Part shown: piece after piece, positions 1 through 8,705 of the stretch | How the letters are laid out: the number at the start of each line of letters is the position of its first letter | Numbering within the stretch: the first letter of the stretch is position 1 | NCBI RefSeq assembly: GCF_024732245.1 | Contig: NZ_CP093845.1 | Coordinates: forward strand, 1,798,001 to 1,862,000 | Direction: 5' to 3' | Length of the DNA: 64,000 nt | Source of the DNA: Dietzia sp. B32 | GTDB taxonomy: Bacteria; Actinomycetota; Actinomycetes; Mycobacteriales; Mycobacteriaceae | The notes under the pieces: generated by a model | The model's input: the letters and a program-made list of their open reading frames with translations, nothing else | Database searches by the model: none | What the model was told of the DNA's origin: nothing | Position numbers and translations under genes: made by a program

Positions 1-149
1 TCGAGACCTTCCTCCCCGGCCTCGCGACCGGCTCCAGCGCTGTCAGCACCGGTTCGCAGGTCGTCGACGGCGGTGCCGACCTGGCCGCCAACGTCCTCCA
101 GTTCTTCGGCGGCCTCGTCAGCACGGTCACCGACGCCCTCGGTTCCTGA
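1..149 (+). CDS. C-terminal fragment of an unidentified protein
   Basis: The window opens inside a reading frame that ends with TGA at 147-149. About 48 codons are visible (frame starting at base 3). The visible tail is rich in Gly, Ala, Ser, Thr and Val, with few charged residues, and ends in Thr-Asp-Ala-Leu-Gly-Ser. This composition would suit the end of a secreted or cell-surface protein, but no motif is recognisable. The codon bias (G/C in third positions) matches the neighbours. A strong hairpin follows 60 bases later. The start and identity lie outside the window. Confidence 0.55.
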   Translation, partial: ETFLPGLATGSSAVSTGSQVVDGGADLAANVLQFFGGLVSTVTDALGS

Positions 150-210
150 GCCGACGCGCCTGACGGCGCCTCGCCCGGGCCCGGCTGCGGTCGGCCCGAG
201 TGCACCGTGA

Positions 211-240
211 GACCGGCCCCCGCTCCGGCGGGGGCCGGTC
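211..240 (+). terminator. Perfect 13-bp hairpin after the first gene
   Basis: Two perfect 13-base arms (211-223 and 228-240, starting GACCGGCCCC) flank a 4-base TCCG loop. There is no T-run after it. It lies 60 bases after the stop of the partial gene and before the promoter of the SRPBCC gene, so an intrinsic-type terminator of the upstream gene is the simplest reading. GC-rich hairpins without U tracts are common at actinobacterial gene ends. Confidence 0.6.
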
Positions 241-305
241 TCCGCGTTTCCGCGACCCGTTCTGTCGCGACCCGTTCCGTCCGGAGGCGCCGGTACCGTG
301 GAGAC

Positions 306-767
306 ATGGAACTCGACCTGACCCGCCACGTCGCCGCCGACCCCGCGACCGTGTGGGCCGTGCTCGCCGACATCCCGGAGGCGCACCGCACGCTCAGCGG
401 GGTGCAGGCGGTCGAGATCCTCACGCCCGGCCCGTACCAGCCCGGTCTGCGCTGGCGCGAGACCCGCACGATGTTCGGCATGAAGGCCACCGAGGAGATG
501 ATGGTGGTGGCCGTCGAGCCGCCGCACTCCACCACGATCGTCGCCGAAAACGGCGGCACCGAGTACAAGACCGTCTTCACTGTCACCCCGGACGCCGACG
601 GTGGCTCGACCCTGCGGATGCGGTTCAGGGCGCACACCGCGCACGCTCCCGCGGTCTCCCGCGTCGTGATGACCGTGATGGGCCGGTTCGCGGAGAAGTC
701 CACCCGCAAGACGATGGAGCAGGACCTGGCCGACATCGCCGCCGAGGCCGAACGCCGGGCCGCCTGA
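306..767 (+). CDS. SRPBCC family protein (polyketide cyclase/START-like fold)
   Basis: A 153-residue cytoplasmic protein with the usual SRPBCC layout: an N-terminal strand (ELDLTRHVAADPATVWAVLADI) whose helix typically contacts bound ligand, a beta-rich middle (Gly-Leu-Arg-Trp-Arg-Glu near residue 50), and a long amphipathic C-terminal helix ending in AEAERRAA. Such small proteins bind hydrophobic ligands, but the ligand cannot be read from sequence. The ATG at 306 is chosen because a -10-like TACCGT (294-299) ends 6 bases before it, predicting a leaderless mRNA. The open frame upstream lacks any domain match. It converges on the nitronate monooxygenase gene 31 bases away. Confidence 0.8.
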   Translation: MELDLTRHVAADPATVWAVLADIPEAHRTLSGVQAVEILTPGPYQPGLRWRETRTMFGMKATEEMMVVAVEPPHSTTIVAENGGTEYKTVFTVTPDADGGSTLRMRFRAHTAHAPAVSRVVMTVMGRFAEKSTRKTMEQDLADIAAEAERRAA

Positions 768-798
768 CCCCCGCTTTCTCCCGACTCGCCGGGGTCCC

Positions 799-1905
799 CT
801 AACCGCGCTGCTGGACCGCCCGGTCCCAGAGGTCCGCGACGACCTCGGCTGCCGGTCGATCGGCGTAGGCGTCGGCCTCCCGCCAGCGGGAGCCGGCCCA
901 CAGCGGCGGCACCTCGGGGTCGCCGGCCTGCGCGGCGGCCTTCCGCATGGGTCCGGTGAGCAGGTGGAGATGCGGGTACGCCGGGGGCGCGGCCGCGTCG
1001 AACTCGTCCACGAACTCGTTGACCAGTGACCGTGCGAAGCGGCCGGTGTAGCAGCGGGTCGGCCGCGACTCGGTGAACCGGGGGTCCCCGAGCGCGGCCC
1101 GGTGCAGGGCACTCGTACCCGCCTCCGGCGTGCGCAGCAGGACGGTGCCCACCTGGACCCCGTCCGCCCCGGCGGCCAGAACGGCGGCGACGTCCTCGGG
1201 CGTACTGATCCCGCCCGCCGCCACGAACTCCGTCTCCGGCAACTCCTCGCGCACCGCCCGCACCAGTGCCAGCGTCGTGATGTCGTCGGGCTCCTCCCCG
1301 ACCGTCGTCGTGGACCGGTGACCGCCGGCCTCCGCGCTCTGCACCGACAGCCAGTCCGCGCCCACCTCGACCGCACGGCGCGCGTCCGCGACCCCGGCCA
1401 CCGTGACGACCACGGCCGACCCCACGTCCTGCAACGCCCGGACCACCCCGGGGTCCGGGATGCCGAAGGTGAAGGAGACCACCGCGACCGGGTCCTCGAC
1501 CAGGGCGTCCAGGGTGGCGTCCTGGTCGAAGTCGGTGAACTCCGGCCCCGGAGTGAGTGCGACCCCCAGCCGCTGTGCGACCGGTCCGATCGCGGCCGCG
1601 AACTCCGCCACCACGCCGGGGCCACCCGCCGCGGACAGCGCGGCGTCGGAGTCCGCGCGGTCGAGGAGGAAGACGTTGACCCCGAACGGCGCGTCGGTGA
1701 GTTCACGGACGCGAGCCATCTCCGCCCGGGTGCCGGCGGCGTCGAGGTAACCGGAGCCGATCATCGCGATCCCGCCCGCCTCTCCGACGGCGGCGATGAG
1801 CTCCGGTGTCGTGGGCCCGCCCGCCATGGGCGCCCCGATCACGGCGCGGCGCAGGTGGGACGGGAGCAGACGGGCCCGGGCGGGGCGGGAGTCGACGCGA
1901 GTCAT
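799..1905 (-). CDS. Nitronate monooxygenase family flavoprotein
   Basis: A 368-residue FMN-dependent enzyme of the nitronate monooxygenase (2-nitropropane dioxygenase) family, a TIM barrel. It opens with the phosphate-binding GAPMAGGPTTPEL segment near residue 24 and carries the SAEAGGHRS loop and the FVAAGGISTPEDVAAVLAAGADGVQVGT segment typical of FMN phosphate binding. Known members oxidise propionate-3-nitronate or nitroalkanes; some act as enoyl reductases, so the substrate is open. The ATG at 1905 overlaps the stop of the upstream permease gene by 4 nt (ATGA), pointing to translational coupling and a two-gene operon with the permease. Confidence 0.85.
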   Translation of the reverse strand: MTRVDSRPARARLLPSHLRRAVIGAPMAGGPTTPELIAAVGEAGGIAMIGSGYLDAAGTRAEMARVRELTDAPFGVNVFLLDRADSDAALSAAGGPGVVAEFAAAIGPVAQRLGVALTPGPEFTDFDQDATLDALVEDPVAVVSFTFGIPDPGVVRALQDVGSAVVVTVAGVADARRAVEVGADWLSVQSAEAGGHRSTTTVGEEPDDITTLALVRAVREELPETEFVAAGGISTPEDVAAVLAAGADGVQVGTVLLRTPEAGTSALHRAALGDPRFTESRPTRCYTGRFARSLVNEFVDEFDAAAPPAYPHLHLLTGPMRKAAAQAGDPEVPPLWAGSRWREADAYADRPAAEVVADLWDRAVQQRG

Positions 1906-3230
1906 GCCTGTGACGCTACGCCCGGGGGCACCGCCCGGCGGCGCGTGACCGCGTAGACCCCGCCCCCGACGACGAAGACGACGACACCCCCGGCCACGGA
2001 TTGCCAGGGCAGACTCCCCGCCACCATCACGCACCCGATCGCGCCCAGCAGCGGAATCCACGCCGGCAGCCGCCGACGTCGCCGATCGAGACGAAGAGCC
2101 GCCGCGTTCGCGACGAGGTAGTAGGCGAGCACGGCGAAGGATGAGAACCCGATCGCCTGGCGGACATCCGCGACCAGCACGATCACCGCCACCAGTACGC
2201 CCACGCAGAGCTCGGCGACGTACGGCGTCCGCGTGGTCGGGTGCACGGCCGCCAGCGGCGTGGGCAGGTGCCGGTCGCGGGCCATCGCCAGCGTCGTCCG
2301 GGACACGCCGAGCACCCCGCCGAGCAACGCCCCGAGCGCGGCGAACCCGGCGGCGACCCGGACCAGGGTGGCGAGCACACCGCCACCGTGCTCACCTCCG
2401 CCGCCGTACTCACCTCCGCCGTGCTCACCGCCGAGCTGCGCGGCCGCGTCGAGCACAGGCGCGGCGCTGGCGGCCACCCCGCCCACCCCGAGGACGTGCA
2501 CCGTGGTGGCCAACACCGCCGCGTAGACCGCGATCACCACGGAGATCGCCACGACCACCGCCCGGGGGATCGTGCGGGCGGGCTCGCGCACCTCCTCCCC
2601 GAGGGTCGCGATGCGGGCGTACCCCGCGAAGGCGAAGAAGCAGAACCCGGCGCCGCCGAACACCCCGAGGATCCGGGCGGGCCACGCCTCCGCGTCGACG
2701 GCGGGCATCGGCGCCGTCGGCCCGGTGGCGGGGGATCCCGTCGCCCATGCCACCACGACGAACGCCGCCAGGACCGTCAGCACCATCCCGACCAGGACCT
2801 TGGACGCGGTGGCAGTGCGCTGCACGCCGAGCACGGAGAGGATCGTCAACGCGAGCACCGCCGCGGCCGCGACGAGGGCGGCGTGCCCGGGCCAGATGTA
2901 GAGCCCCACGGTGAGTGCCATCGCCGCGCAGGACGCGGTCTTGCCCACCACGAAGCCCCAGCCGGCGAGGAACCCCGGTAGCGGCCCGAGGAGCTCTCGC
3001 CCGTAGACGTACGTCCCGCCCGCCGAGGGGAACTGCGCCGCCAACCGGGCCGACGACAACGCGTTGCACACCGCCACCACCGCGGCCACCGCCAGCGAGG
3101 CCCACACCAGCGAACCCGCCCGGGCCGCGGCGGGCGCGAACGCCACGAACACCCCGGCGCCGATCATCGCCCCGAGGCCCACCACGACGGCGTCCGACAA
3201 TCCCAGCCTGCGTTCGAGAGTCGATGTCAC
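1902..3230 (-). CDS. APC superfamily amino acid permease
   Basis: A 442-residue membrane protein with about 12 predicted hydrophobic segments. The first transmembrane segment has the broken-helix signature GLGAMIGAGVFVAFAPAA (residues 18-35) characteristic of the amino acid-polyamine-organocation superfamily. It probably imports or exchanges amino acids or amines; the substrate is not evident. An odd feature is a low-complexity Gly/His/Glu/Tyr loop (around residues 268-285) encoded by short direct repeats near 2380-2440. The start is GTG at 3230, and the gene is divergent from the LpqI-like gene. It is the first gene of an operon with the nitronate monooxygenase gene (4-nt overlap). Confidence 0.85.
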   Translation of the reverse strand: MTSTLERRLGLSDAVVVGLGAMIGAGVFVAFAPAAARAGSLVWASLAVAAVVAVCNALSSARLAAQFPSAGGTYVYGRELLGPLPGFLAGWGFVVGKTASCAAMALTVGLYIWPGHAALVAAAAVLALTILSVLGVQRTATASKVLVGMVLTVLAAFVVVAWATGSPATGPTAPMPAVDAEAWPARILGVFGGAGFCFFAFAGYARIATLGEEVREPARTIPRAVVVAISVVIAVYAAVLATTVHVLGVGGVAASAAPVLDAAAQLGGEHGGGEYGGGGEHGGGVLATLVRVAAGFAALGALLGGVLGVSRTTLAMARDRHLPTPLAAVHPTTRTPYVAELCVGVLVAVIVLVADVRQAIGFSSFAVLAYYLVANAAALRLDRRRRRLPAWIPLLGAIGCVMVAGSLPWQSVAGGVVVFVVGGGVYAVTRRRAVPPGVASQA

Positions 3231-3328
3231 CGCGCCACCATCACAGACCCTGGTGGACAGCAGGTGAACGCGCCCCCGGGCCCCTGCGCGGATCCGGTCG
3301 CCCCGCCCGGCCGGTTACATTGGACGTC

Positions 3329-4699
3329 GTGTCCTTCTCCCGCCGGCTCCGTGGGACGGCCGCAGTCCTCGTCGCCGGGCTGGTGCTGTCCGGGTGCGGC
3401 GCCGACGAGCCCGCTGAACCGGCGCCCGTCAGCGCTGCCGGCACTGCCGGCACTGCCGGCACTGCCGGCACTGCCGGCTCTGCCCACGACACGGCCGCCA
3501 CCCCGGGGCCGCCGGCGCCACAGTGCGAGTCCCCGCTCGATTCGCTGACCCAGCGGGAGCGCATCGCGCAACTGTTCACCGTCGGCGTGAGCTCGATGGC
3601 CGATGCCCGACAGGCGGTGGAGCAGCACGGGATCGGGGGGATCTTCCTCGGCGGGGGCGTGGTGGGCGAGGTGGTCTCCGGCGACGGGCTCGCCCGGCTC
3701 CAGAACGACTCACCCCTTCCCCTGCTGGTGGCGATCGACGAGGAGGGCGGGCGGGTCTCGCGCATCGCGCCCTTCGCCGGCCCCCTGCCGTCCGCCCGGG
3801 TCATGGCCGCCACCATGACTCCCGAGCAGGTCCGGTCGGCCGCCCGGACCCGCGGTGAGTTCCTGCGCGGGATGGGCGTCACCGTCGACTTCGCCCCGTC
3901 ACTCGACGTCTCCGAGCAACCGGACGGCGCGGTGATCGGCGACCGGTCCTTCTCCCCCGATCCCGCGCGCGTCGTGAGCTATGCCCGCGCCTTCGCGACC
4001 GGACTGCAGGACGCCGGCGTGACCCCGGTGTTCAAGCACTTCCCCGGCCACGGCAGGTCCTCCGGCGACAGCCACCACCAGTCGGTGACGGTGCCGCCGT
4101 TGGACCAACTCGTCCCCCACGACCTGCACCCCTTCGCCGAGCTCGCCGAGACCTCCGGTGCCGGCATGATGCTGGGCCACCAGCAGGTCCCCGGCCTGAC
4201 CGGGGTGGACCGTCCGGCCTCGCTCTCCCCGGCCGCGTACCAACTTCTCCGCGACGGCCACGGCTACGGGGCGCCGCCGTTCGACGGCCCGATCTTCACC
4301 GACGACCTGTCCGGCATGCGTGCCGTCACCGACGCGTACCCCCTTCCCCGTGCGGTGGCCGAGTCCCTCGTCGCCGGCGCCGACTCCCCGCTGTGGATCA
4401 CCACCACCGGGATCCCCGATGCCCTCGACGCGGTCGAGCACGCCGTGTCCGTGGGGGCACTGAGCCGGGCCGACCTCGACCGGTCCCTCGCACGCATGGC
4501 CGCCCTGCGCGGGATCCCCGGCTGCCTGGGTGGCCCCGCCACCGGGCAGGTCGACGAGGCCGGCCCACTGGCCGTGTCACTGCCCGACCTGCCCACCCCG
4601 GCCGGACTGCCCGGACTGCCCGGACCACCCGGGCTGCCGAGCCTGTCCACACCGCCCGCGGCGCCCGCATCACCCGCTCCGCCCGCGGCGCCCCGCTAG
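3329..4699 (+). CDS. lpqI: Lipoprotein beta-N-acetylglucosaminidase, GH3 (LpqI/NagZ-like)
   Basis: A 456-residue glycoside hydrolase family 3 protein that would release N-acetylglucosamine from peptidoglycan or muropeptides on the outer face of the membrane. The N-terminus is a lipoprotein signal with lipobox (LVLSGC near residue 20). The GH3 motif KHFPGHGRSSGDSHH carries the NagZ-type Asp-His acid/base pair, and FTDDLSGM holds the expected Asp nucleophile. A linker of Ala-Gly-Thr triplets follows the lipobox, and the C-terminus is a Pro/Ala/Leu-rich tail. The GTG start at 3329 is preceded by a TACATT -10 (3315-3320), a leaderless arrangement; an in-frame TTG at 3320 is the alternative. It matches M. 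tuberculosis LpqI in architecture. Confidence 0.82.
   Translation: MSFSRRLRGTAAVLVAGLVLSGCGADEPAEPAPVSAAGTAGTAGTAGTAGSAHDTAATPGPPAPQCESPLDSLTQRERIAQLFTVGVSSMADARQAVEQHGIGGIFLGGGVVGEVVSGDGLARLQNDSPLPLLVAIDEEGGRVSRIAPFAGPLPSARVMAATMTPEQVRSAARTRGEFLRGMGVTVDFAPSLDVSEQPDGAVIGDRSFSPDPARVVSYARAFATGLQDAGVTPVFKHFPGHGRSSGDSHHQSVTVPPLDQLVPHDLHPFAELAETSGAGMMLGHQQVPGLTGVDRPASLSPAAYQLLRDGHGYGAPPFDGPIFTDDLSGMRAVTDAYPLPRAVAESLVAGADSPLWITTTGIPDALDAVEHAVSVGALSRADLDRSLARMAALRGIPGCLGGPATGQVDEAGPLAVSLPDLPTPAGLPGLPGPPGLPSLSTPPAAPASPAPPAAPR
3432..3485 (+). repeat. 9-bp tandem repeat inside the LpqI-like gene
   Basis: Four perfect copies of GCACTGCCG (3441-3476) are flanked by one degenerate copy on each side. In frame they encode Ala-Gly-Thr triplets in the flexible linker just after the lipobox, so slippage would change linker length without a frameshift. 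Confidence 0.85.
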
Positions 4700-4715
4700 C
4701 TCCCCGGGCCCCCGG

Positions 4716-5405
4716 TCACCGGGTGCCCTCCGGCGTCCACACCCCCGAGCTGCCGCGACGGTGCGAGTCCACCAGATGGGTGTCGACCACCCCGATGGCC
4801 TCCATCAGCGCGTAGATGGTCACCGGCCCCACGAAGGTAAAGCCCCGGCGCTTGAGTTCCCCGGCCAGCGCCTCCGACTCCGGCGAGCGGCTGGGCACCT
4901 CGTCGATGGTGCGCGGGTGCGGGGTGGTCTCCGGCCGGTACGACCAGATCAGCTCCGCGAGCCCTCCGTCGGCCCGCAGCGCGACCACGGCACGGGCGTT
5001 GGCGACGGTGGCGTCGATCTTGCGGCGGTTGCGCACGATCCGCTCGTCGTTCATCAACCTGGCGACGTCGTCGTCGTCGAAGGCGGCGACGACGTCCGGG
5101 TCGAACCCCGCGAACGCCTCCCGGAACGCCGGGCGTTTGCGGAGGATCGTCACCCAGCTCAGACCGGACTGGAAGCCCTCGAGGACCAGCCGCTCGAACA
5201 GCCCGGCCTCGTCGTGGACGGGCATGCCCCACTCCGTGTCGTAGTACTCCCGCAGCAGCGGATCCCGCGCCGCCCAGGGAGGTCGCATCAGCCCGTCCTC
5301 GCACAGCACGGCGCCCGCGGTGGGGGCGGTGGGGGCGGCGTCGGTCGCGGTCCCGGCGACGGTGGGCGTCGAGACGTCTGCGGTGGTCGAATCGTGCGTC
5401 TGCAT
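4716..5405 (-). CDS. tag: DNA-3-methyladenine glycosylase I
   Basis: A base-excision repair enzyme that removes 3-methyladenine from DNA. The body aligns with E. coli Tag through the DTEWGMPV, GFQSGLSWVTILRKR and RRGFTFVGPVTIYALMEAIG segments. The ATG at 5405 is preferred because GGGAG lies 8 bases upstream; in-frame starts at 5423 (ATG) and 5453 (GTG) exist. About 30 low-complexity residues (Ala, Thr, Asp, Val) precede the domain. The zinc ligands of E. coli Tag appear largely replaced: Cys4 by Pro, His17 by Tyr and Cys179 by Ser, with only the C-terminal His retained. It converges with the LpqI-like gene 16 bases away. Confidence 0.85.
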   Translation of the reverse strand: MQTHDSTTADVSTPTVAGTATDAAPTAPTAGAVLCEDGLMRPPWAARDPLLREYYDTEWGMPVHDEAGLFERLVLEGFQSGLSWVTILRKRPAFREAFAGFDPDVVAAFDDDDVARLMNDERIVRNRRKIDATVANARAVVALRADGGLAELIWSYRPETTPHPRTIDEVPSRSPESEALAGELKRRGFTFVGPVTIYALMEAIGVVDTHLVDSHRRGSSGVWTPEGTR

Positions 5406-5465
5406 GGGGTCTCCCGGGTTCATCGGACCACCCGTGCGGTGGTCGCCCGTCACCCTAGGGCCGCG

Positions 5466-6161
5466 CTACGACAACACACCCGTTAGCTGGACGATCCGGA
5501 CCGCGGCGAGGACCAGCAGAGCCACGCCCACGACGAGGGTGAGCACGCGGCCCGCCACGCGGCCGTACGACAGGAACCGGTCGATGCGGCGGGTGGCCGC
5601 ACCGATCCCGCCCGAGCGGACCCGCGACAGCGCGATGATCAACCCGGCACTGGGCAGGATCGCGATGACCGCGAAGAACAGGATCTGCAGCAGCTTGGAC
5701 CACCACGGGGTCTCGGCGAACGAGATGAGCACCATCCCCGCCGCGAACGGCGCCGACGTGCCGGACTGGATGACCCCCAGGACGACGCCCGTGGCCATGA
5801 TCCCGAACTTCTGCAGGACGTTCTGGGTGAGCGGGCCCTCGACGTTCTCTTCCTTCGCCTCGGCCGGCCTGCGCAGGCCCATGACGGTGATGACCAGGCC
5901 GACCACCCCGAGCACGACCATCGCCCACACGTTGTGGAACAGGCTGCGGACGAGCTCCTGGTTGTTGCCGATCACCCACACCGAGATCAGCGAGAGCAGG
6001 ACGATGCCGCAGAACGCACCACCGGTGAACCGGGCCGCCCGCGGGGCGAACGCGATCCCGCGGCCGGCGGACGTCAGCCACAGACCCGCGATGACGGCGA
6101 AGGCCAGGAGGTTGACCGAGTCGATCGCCGCGAAGCCCAGCAGGCTGAGGTAGTACTGCAC
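5466..6161 (-). CDS. Polytopic membrane protein, function unknown
   Basis: A 231-residue protein with about six hydrophobic segments and a charged cytoplasmic loop (Glu/Lys/Glu-rich near residues 100-110) between segments 3 and 4. The internal repeat-like layout (three helices, loop, three helices) and Ser/Gly/Pro-containing helices resemble small LysE/CcdA-like exporters, but I see no diagnostic motif, so no transport function is assigned. The start is GTG at 6161. It is the last gene of a minus-strand run after the GtrA and TRIC genes, 9 bases from the TRIC stop, so it is probably in the same operon. Confidence 0.7.
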   Translation of the reverse strand: MQYYLSLLGFAAIDSVNLLAFAVIAGLWLTSAGRGIAFAPRAARFTGGAFCGIVLLSLISVWVIGNNQELVRSLFHNVWAMVVLGVVGLVITVMGLRRPAEAKEENVEGPLTQNVLQKFGIMATGVVLGVIQSGTSAPFAAGMVLISFAETPWWSKLLQILFFAVIAILPSAGLIIALSRVRSGGIGAATRRIDRFLSYGRVAGRVLTLVVGVALLVLAAVRIVQLTGVLS

Positions 6162-6170
6162 CGGACAACC

Positions 6171-6971
6171 CTACCGACGTCGGCCCGGCCGGAAGCCTCG
6201 GCCGCCGTCGGGATGGCCGCCGCTGCCGGGATCGCTGCCCTCGTCGTCGTCGTTCTCGCCGTCGCTCTCGCCGTCGCCGGGGCTCCCCTCCCGCCGCGGA
6301 CGGCCGAACACCGACCGTTCCCGGTGCCGGAGCACGTCGAGGTCACGCACGGTCCAGCTGCGCACGGGCGCCGGGACACGCCACTGTCGGCGCCAGGCGA
6401 CCATGCGGAAGGCGAACACGAGGAACGACAGTGCGGTCGCGGCGACCGGACCCCAGGTCCCCGTCCCGACGGCGAGCGCGGTCAACGCTGCGCCGGCAGC
6501 GGCCGGGATGACGTACAGGTTGGATCCGCTGAACACGGCGGGGATCTCGTTTGCCACGACGTCGCGCAGCAACCCACCGCCCACCGCGGTGACCACTCCC
6601 AGCAGCAGCGCCGACGCGACCGGCATCCCGTGGTCCAGCGCGCGCGCCGTGCCGAAGGTGCAGAACAGTCCGAGACCGGCGGCGTCGAAGGCGACGATCA
6701 GCGTCTGCACGCGATGGATGAACGAGCCGAGCAGGTAGACGACCGCCGCCGCGACCAACGGCGGCACCAGATAGACGGGCTGCGAGAGCGACAGCGGGGT
6801 GACACCCAGCAGGACGTCGCGGATGATGCCGCCGCCGAGGCCGGCGAGCAGCCCCAACACGAGGCCACCGGTGATGTCGATGTCCTTTTGTGCCGCCAAC
6901 AGGTTGCCGGACAACGCGAAGAAGAACACGCCCATCAGGTCGAACCACAGGACCAGTGACGACGTCTCCAC
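6171..6971 (-). CDS. TRIC cation channel family membrane protein (UPF0126)
   Basis: A 266-residue membrane protein with two copies of the TRIC/UPF0126 unit. Each has the Gly-rich helix that lines the pore: GLLAGLGGGIIRDVLLG near residue 40 and GVVTAVGGGLLRDVV near residue 125. Bacterial members form trimeric monovalent cation channels or act in metabolite transport. After about residue 205 there is a hydrophilic tail of around 60 residues rich in Asp, Glu, Gly and Arg, which is longer than usual. The GTG start at 6971 lies 8 bases after the GtrA stop, so it is co-transcribed with it. Confidence 0.85.
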   Translation of the reverse strand: METSSLVLWFDLMGVFFFALSGNLLAAQKDIDITGGLVLGLLAGLGGGIIRDVLLGVTPLSLSQPVYLVPPLVAAAVVYLLGSFIHRVQTLIVAFDAAGLGLFCTFGTARALDHGMPVASALLLGVVTAVGGGLLRDVVANEIPAVFSGSNLYVIPAAAGAALTALAVGTGTWGPVAATALSFLVFAFRMVAWRRQWRVPAPVRSWTVRDLDVLRHRERSVFGRPRREGSPGDGESDGENDDDEGSDPGSGGHPDGGRGFRPGRRR

Positions 6972-6979
6972 GACCGGGC

Positions 6980-7582
6980 CTAGACCACCGCGTCGGCGGC
7001 GTCCGTCGCACCCGTTGCGTCCGTCGCGTCCGCGGTGGACCGCGCGTGGTGACGGTTACGCACCGCGCGGAAGGTCCAGAGCTTGTTGACGACGAAGTTG
7101 ATCGGCATCGTGATGAGAATCGTCAGCAGCTGACCCCAGTACTCGCGGGAGTTGATCCCGGCGTCCTCGTGGAACAGGGGCTCCGGCAGGTAGAACGGGC
7201 TGGTGGGATTGGTGAACGCCAGCTTGATGAAGATGCCCGCGGCGGCCGCCACCGACCCCACCACGAGGAACGGCCAGAACTCCTGCCAGGCCGGCGCCTT
7301 GTGCCCCTTGCCGAACGTCCAGTGCCGGTTGAGCAGGAAGTTGTAGACGTTCGCCACGAGGAACGCCACGATCCACACCAGTGTGGTGAAACGGAAGTTG
7401 AACTCCGTGCCCACGAGGGGGAAGAGGATGTCCTGGGCGTTCTGCGTACCGCCGTTGGCCTTGTTCATCAGGACCGTGACGATCATGTTGACGACCATCC
7501 CGGAGCCGCCCACGATCCCGAACATGAGGAACTGTCGGGCGCCACGACGGTAGCGGCCGGGTTCGGCGGGGGCTGGGGTCAC
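6980..7582 (-). CDS. GtrA family membrane protein
   Basis: A 200-residue membrane protein with four hydrophobic segments in the GtrA arrangement (FLMFGIVGGSGMVVNMIVT at residues 18-36, then NVYNFLLNRHWTF, and a final segment ending in INFVVNKLWTFR). GtrA-like proteins move polyprenyl-linked sugars across the membrane or support polysaccharide and arabinogalactan assembly. Tandem Ala-Thr-Asp repeats form the C-terminus. A TAGACT hexamer (7591-7596) ends 8 bases before the GTG start, suggesting a leaderless transcript. It is the first gene of the GtrA-TRIC-membrane protein operon. Confidence 0.82.
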   Translation of the reverse strand: MTPAPAEPGRYRRGARQFLMFGIVGGSGMVVNMIVTVLMNKANGGTQNAQDILFPLVGTEFNFRFTTLVWIVAFLVANVYNFLLNRHWTFGKGHKAPAWQEFWPFLVVGSVAAAAGIFIKLAFTNPTSPFYLPEPLFHEDAGINSREYWGQLLTILITMPINFVVNKLWTFRAVRNRHHARSTADATDATGATDAADAVV

Positions 7583-7612
7583 AGGTGGTGAGTCTAGGCG
7601 TTCACCCGGCTC

Positions 7613-8683
7613 TCAGGCCGCGCCGTGCCCTTCCGGGACGCGTTCCGCCGGGTTCGCGATGGGCCCGGGTGCGGTGCCGTCGCCGAACGGACGACCCCCC
7701 AGCTCCTCCCGGTGGTGCGGGGTGAGCAGGCCGGACAGGTCCGGCCCCTTGGGGACCACTCCCGTGGGGTTCACGTCCCGGTGGACGTTGTAGTAGTGCT
7801 CCTTGATCTGCGGGAAGTCGCACGTGTCACCGAAGCCGGGGGTCTGGAACAGGTCCCGGAGGTAACCCCACAGCGCGGGCATCTCGCTGATCTTGCTGCG
7901 GTTGGCCTTGAAGTGGCCGTGGTAGACGGCGTCGAAGCGGACCAGCGTGGTGAACAGCCGGATGTCCGCGACGGTGATCGTGTCGCCGACGAGGTAGCGG
8001 CGCGTGGACAACCTCTCCTCGAGCCGGTCCAACGACTCCCACAGCTCGTCGTACGCCTGCTCGTACGCGTCCTGGTCCGCCGCGAAGCCGCAGCGGTAGA
8101 CGCCGTTGTTCACGGTGGGGTAGATCCACGAGTCGAGCTCGTCGATCTCGTCCCGGTGCTCGGACGGGTACAGGTCCGGGGCACCCTCCCGGTGGAACTC
8201 CGTCCACTCGGAGAGGAGGTCGAAGTTGAGCTTCTGGTAGGCGTTGGTCACCACCGACTTCGTGGGCAGGTCGACCAGCGCGGGGACCGTGATCCCCCGC
8301 GGGTAGTCGGGGATCCGGTTGAAATACGCCTCCTGCAGGCGGTGCAAGCCGGTCTCGGGGTCCTTCTCCTCCGGGTCGAGATCGAAGACCCAGGAGTTGA
8401 CGTCGTGCGTCGGGCCCGCCAGGCCCATCGAGATCGCATCCTCGAGTCCCATCAGGCGGCGCACGATGATGGTGCGGCTGGCCCACGGGCAGGCCCGGGC
8501 GGCCATGAGGCGATAACGGCCGGCCTCCACCGGCCACCGCATCTCGCCTATCCTCTCCCCCACCGGGTCCGAGCCGGCCGGGAGGCCCGTCACCACGCGA
8601 TCGTTGATGTAGGTGGCATCGCGGACGAACTCGCCGTCGGTCGAGGCGTTCCGGGCGGGCGTGAAGTCGGTGGTGGCAGTCAT
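7613..8683 (-). CDS. Glutathione S-transferase family, hydroquinone-reductase type
   Basis: A 356-residue cytoplasmic protein matching the glutathionyl-hydroquinone reductase/ECM4 (Xi-class) family, of the usual size. The N-terminal thioredoxin fold carries the catalytic CPWA motif (Cys65), and the C-terminal helical domain contains the GDTITVADIRLFTTLVRFD segment. Family members reduce thiol-conjugated quinones. Mycobacteriales use mycothiol rather than glutathione, so the thiol here is probably mycothiol or another donor (inference). A GGAG ribosome site lies 8 bases before the ATG. The promoter region contains a 24-bp palindrome (8706-8729), a candidate redox- or quinone-responsive operator. 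Confidence 0.83.
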   Translation of the reverse strand: MTATTDFTPARNASTDGEFVRDATYINDRVVTGLPAGSDPVGERIGEMRWPVEAGRYRLMAARACPWASRTIIVRRLMGLEDAISMGLAGPTHDVNSWVFDLDPEEKDPETGLHRLQEAYFNRIPDYPRGITVPALVDLPTKSVVTNAYQKLNFDLLSEWTEFHREGAPDLYPSEHRDEIDELDSWIYPTVNNGVYRCGFAADQDAYEQAYDELWESLDRLEERLSTRRYLVGDTITVADIRLFTTLVRFDAVYHGHFKANRSKISEMPALWGYLRDLFQTPGFGDTCDFPQIKEHYYNVHRDVNPTGVVPKGPDLSGLLTPHHREELGGRPFGDGTAPGPIANPAERVPEGHGAA

Positions 8684-8705
8684 GTCGTCTCCGCGTGTCG
8701 TCTCA

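Noticed and set aside
200-802. Open frame on the plus strand overlapping the SRPBCC gene
   Set aside because: Arg/His/Pro-rich shadow of the SRPBCC gene in another frame.
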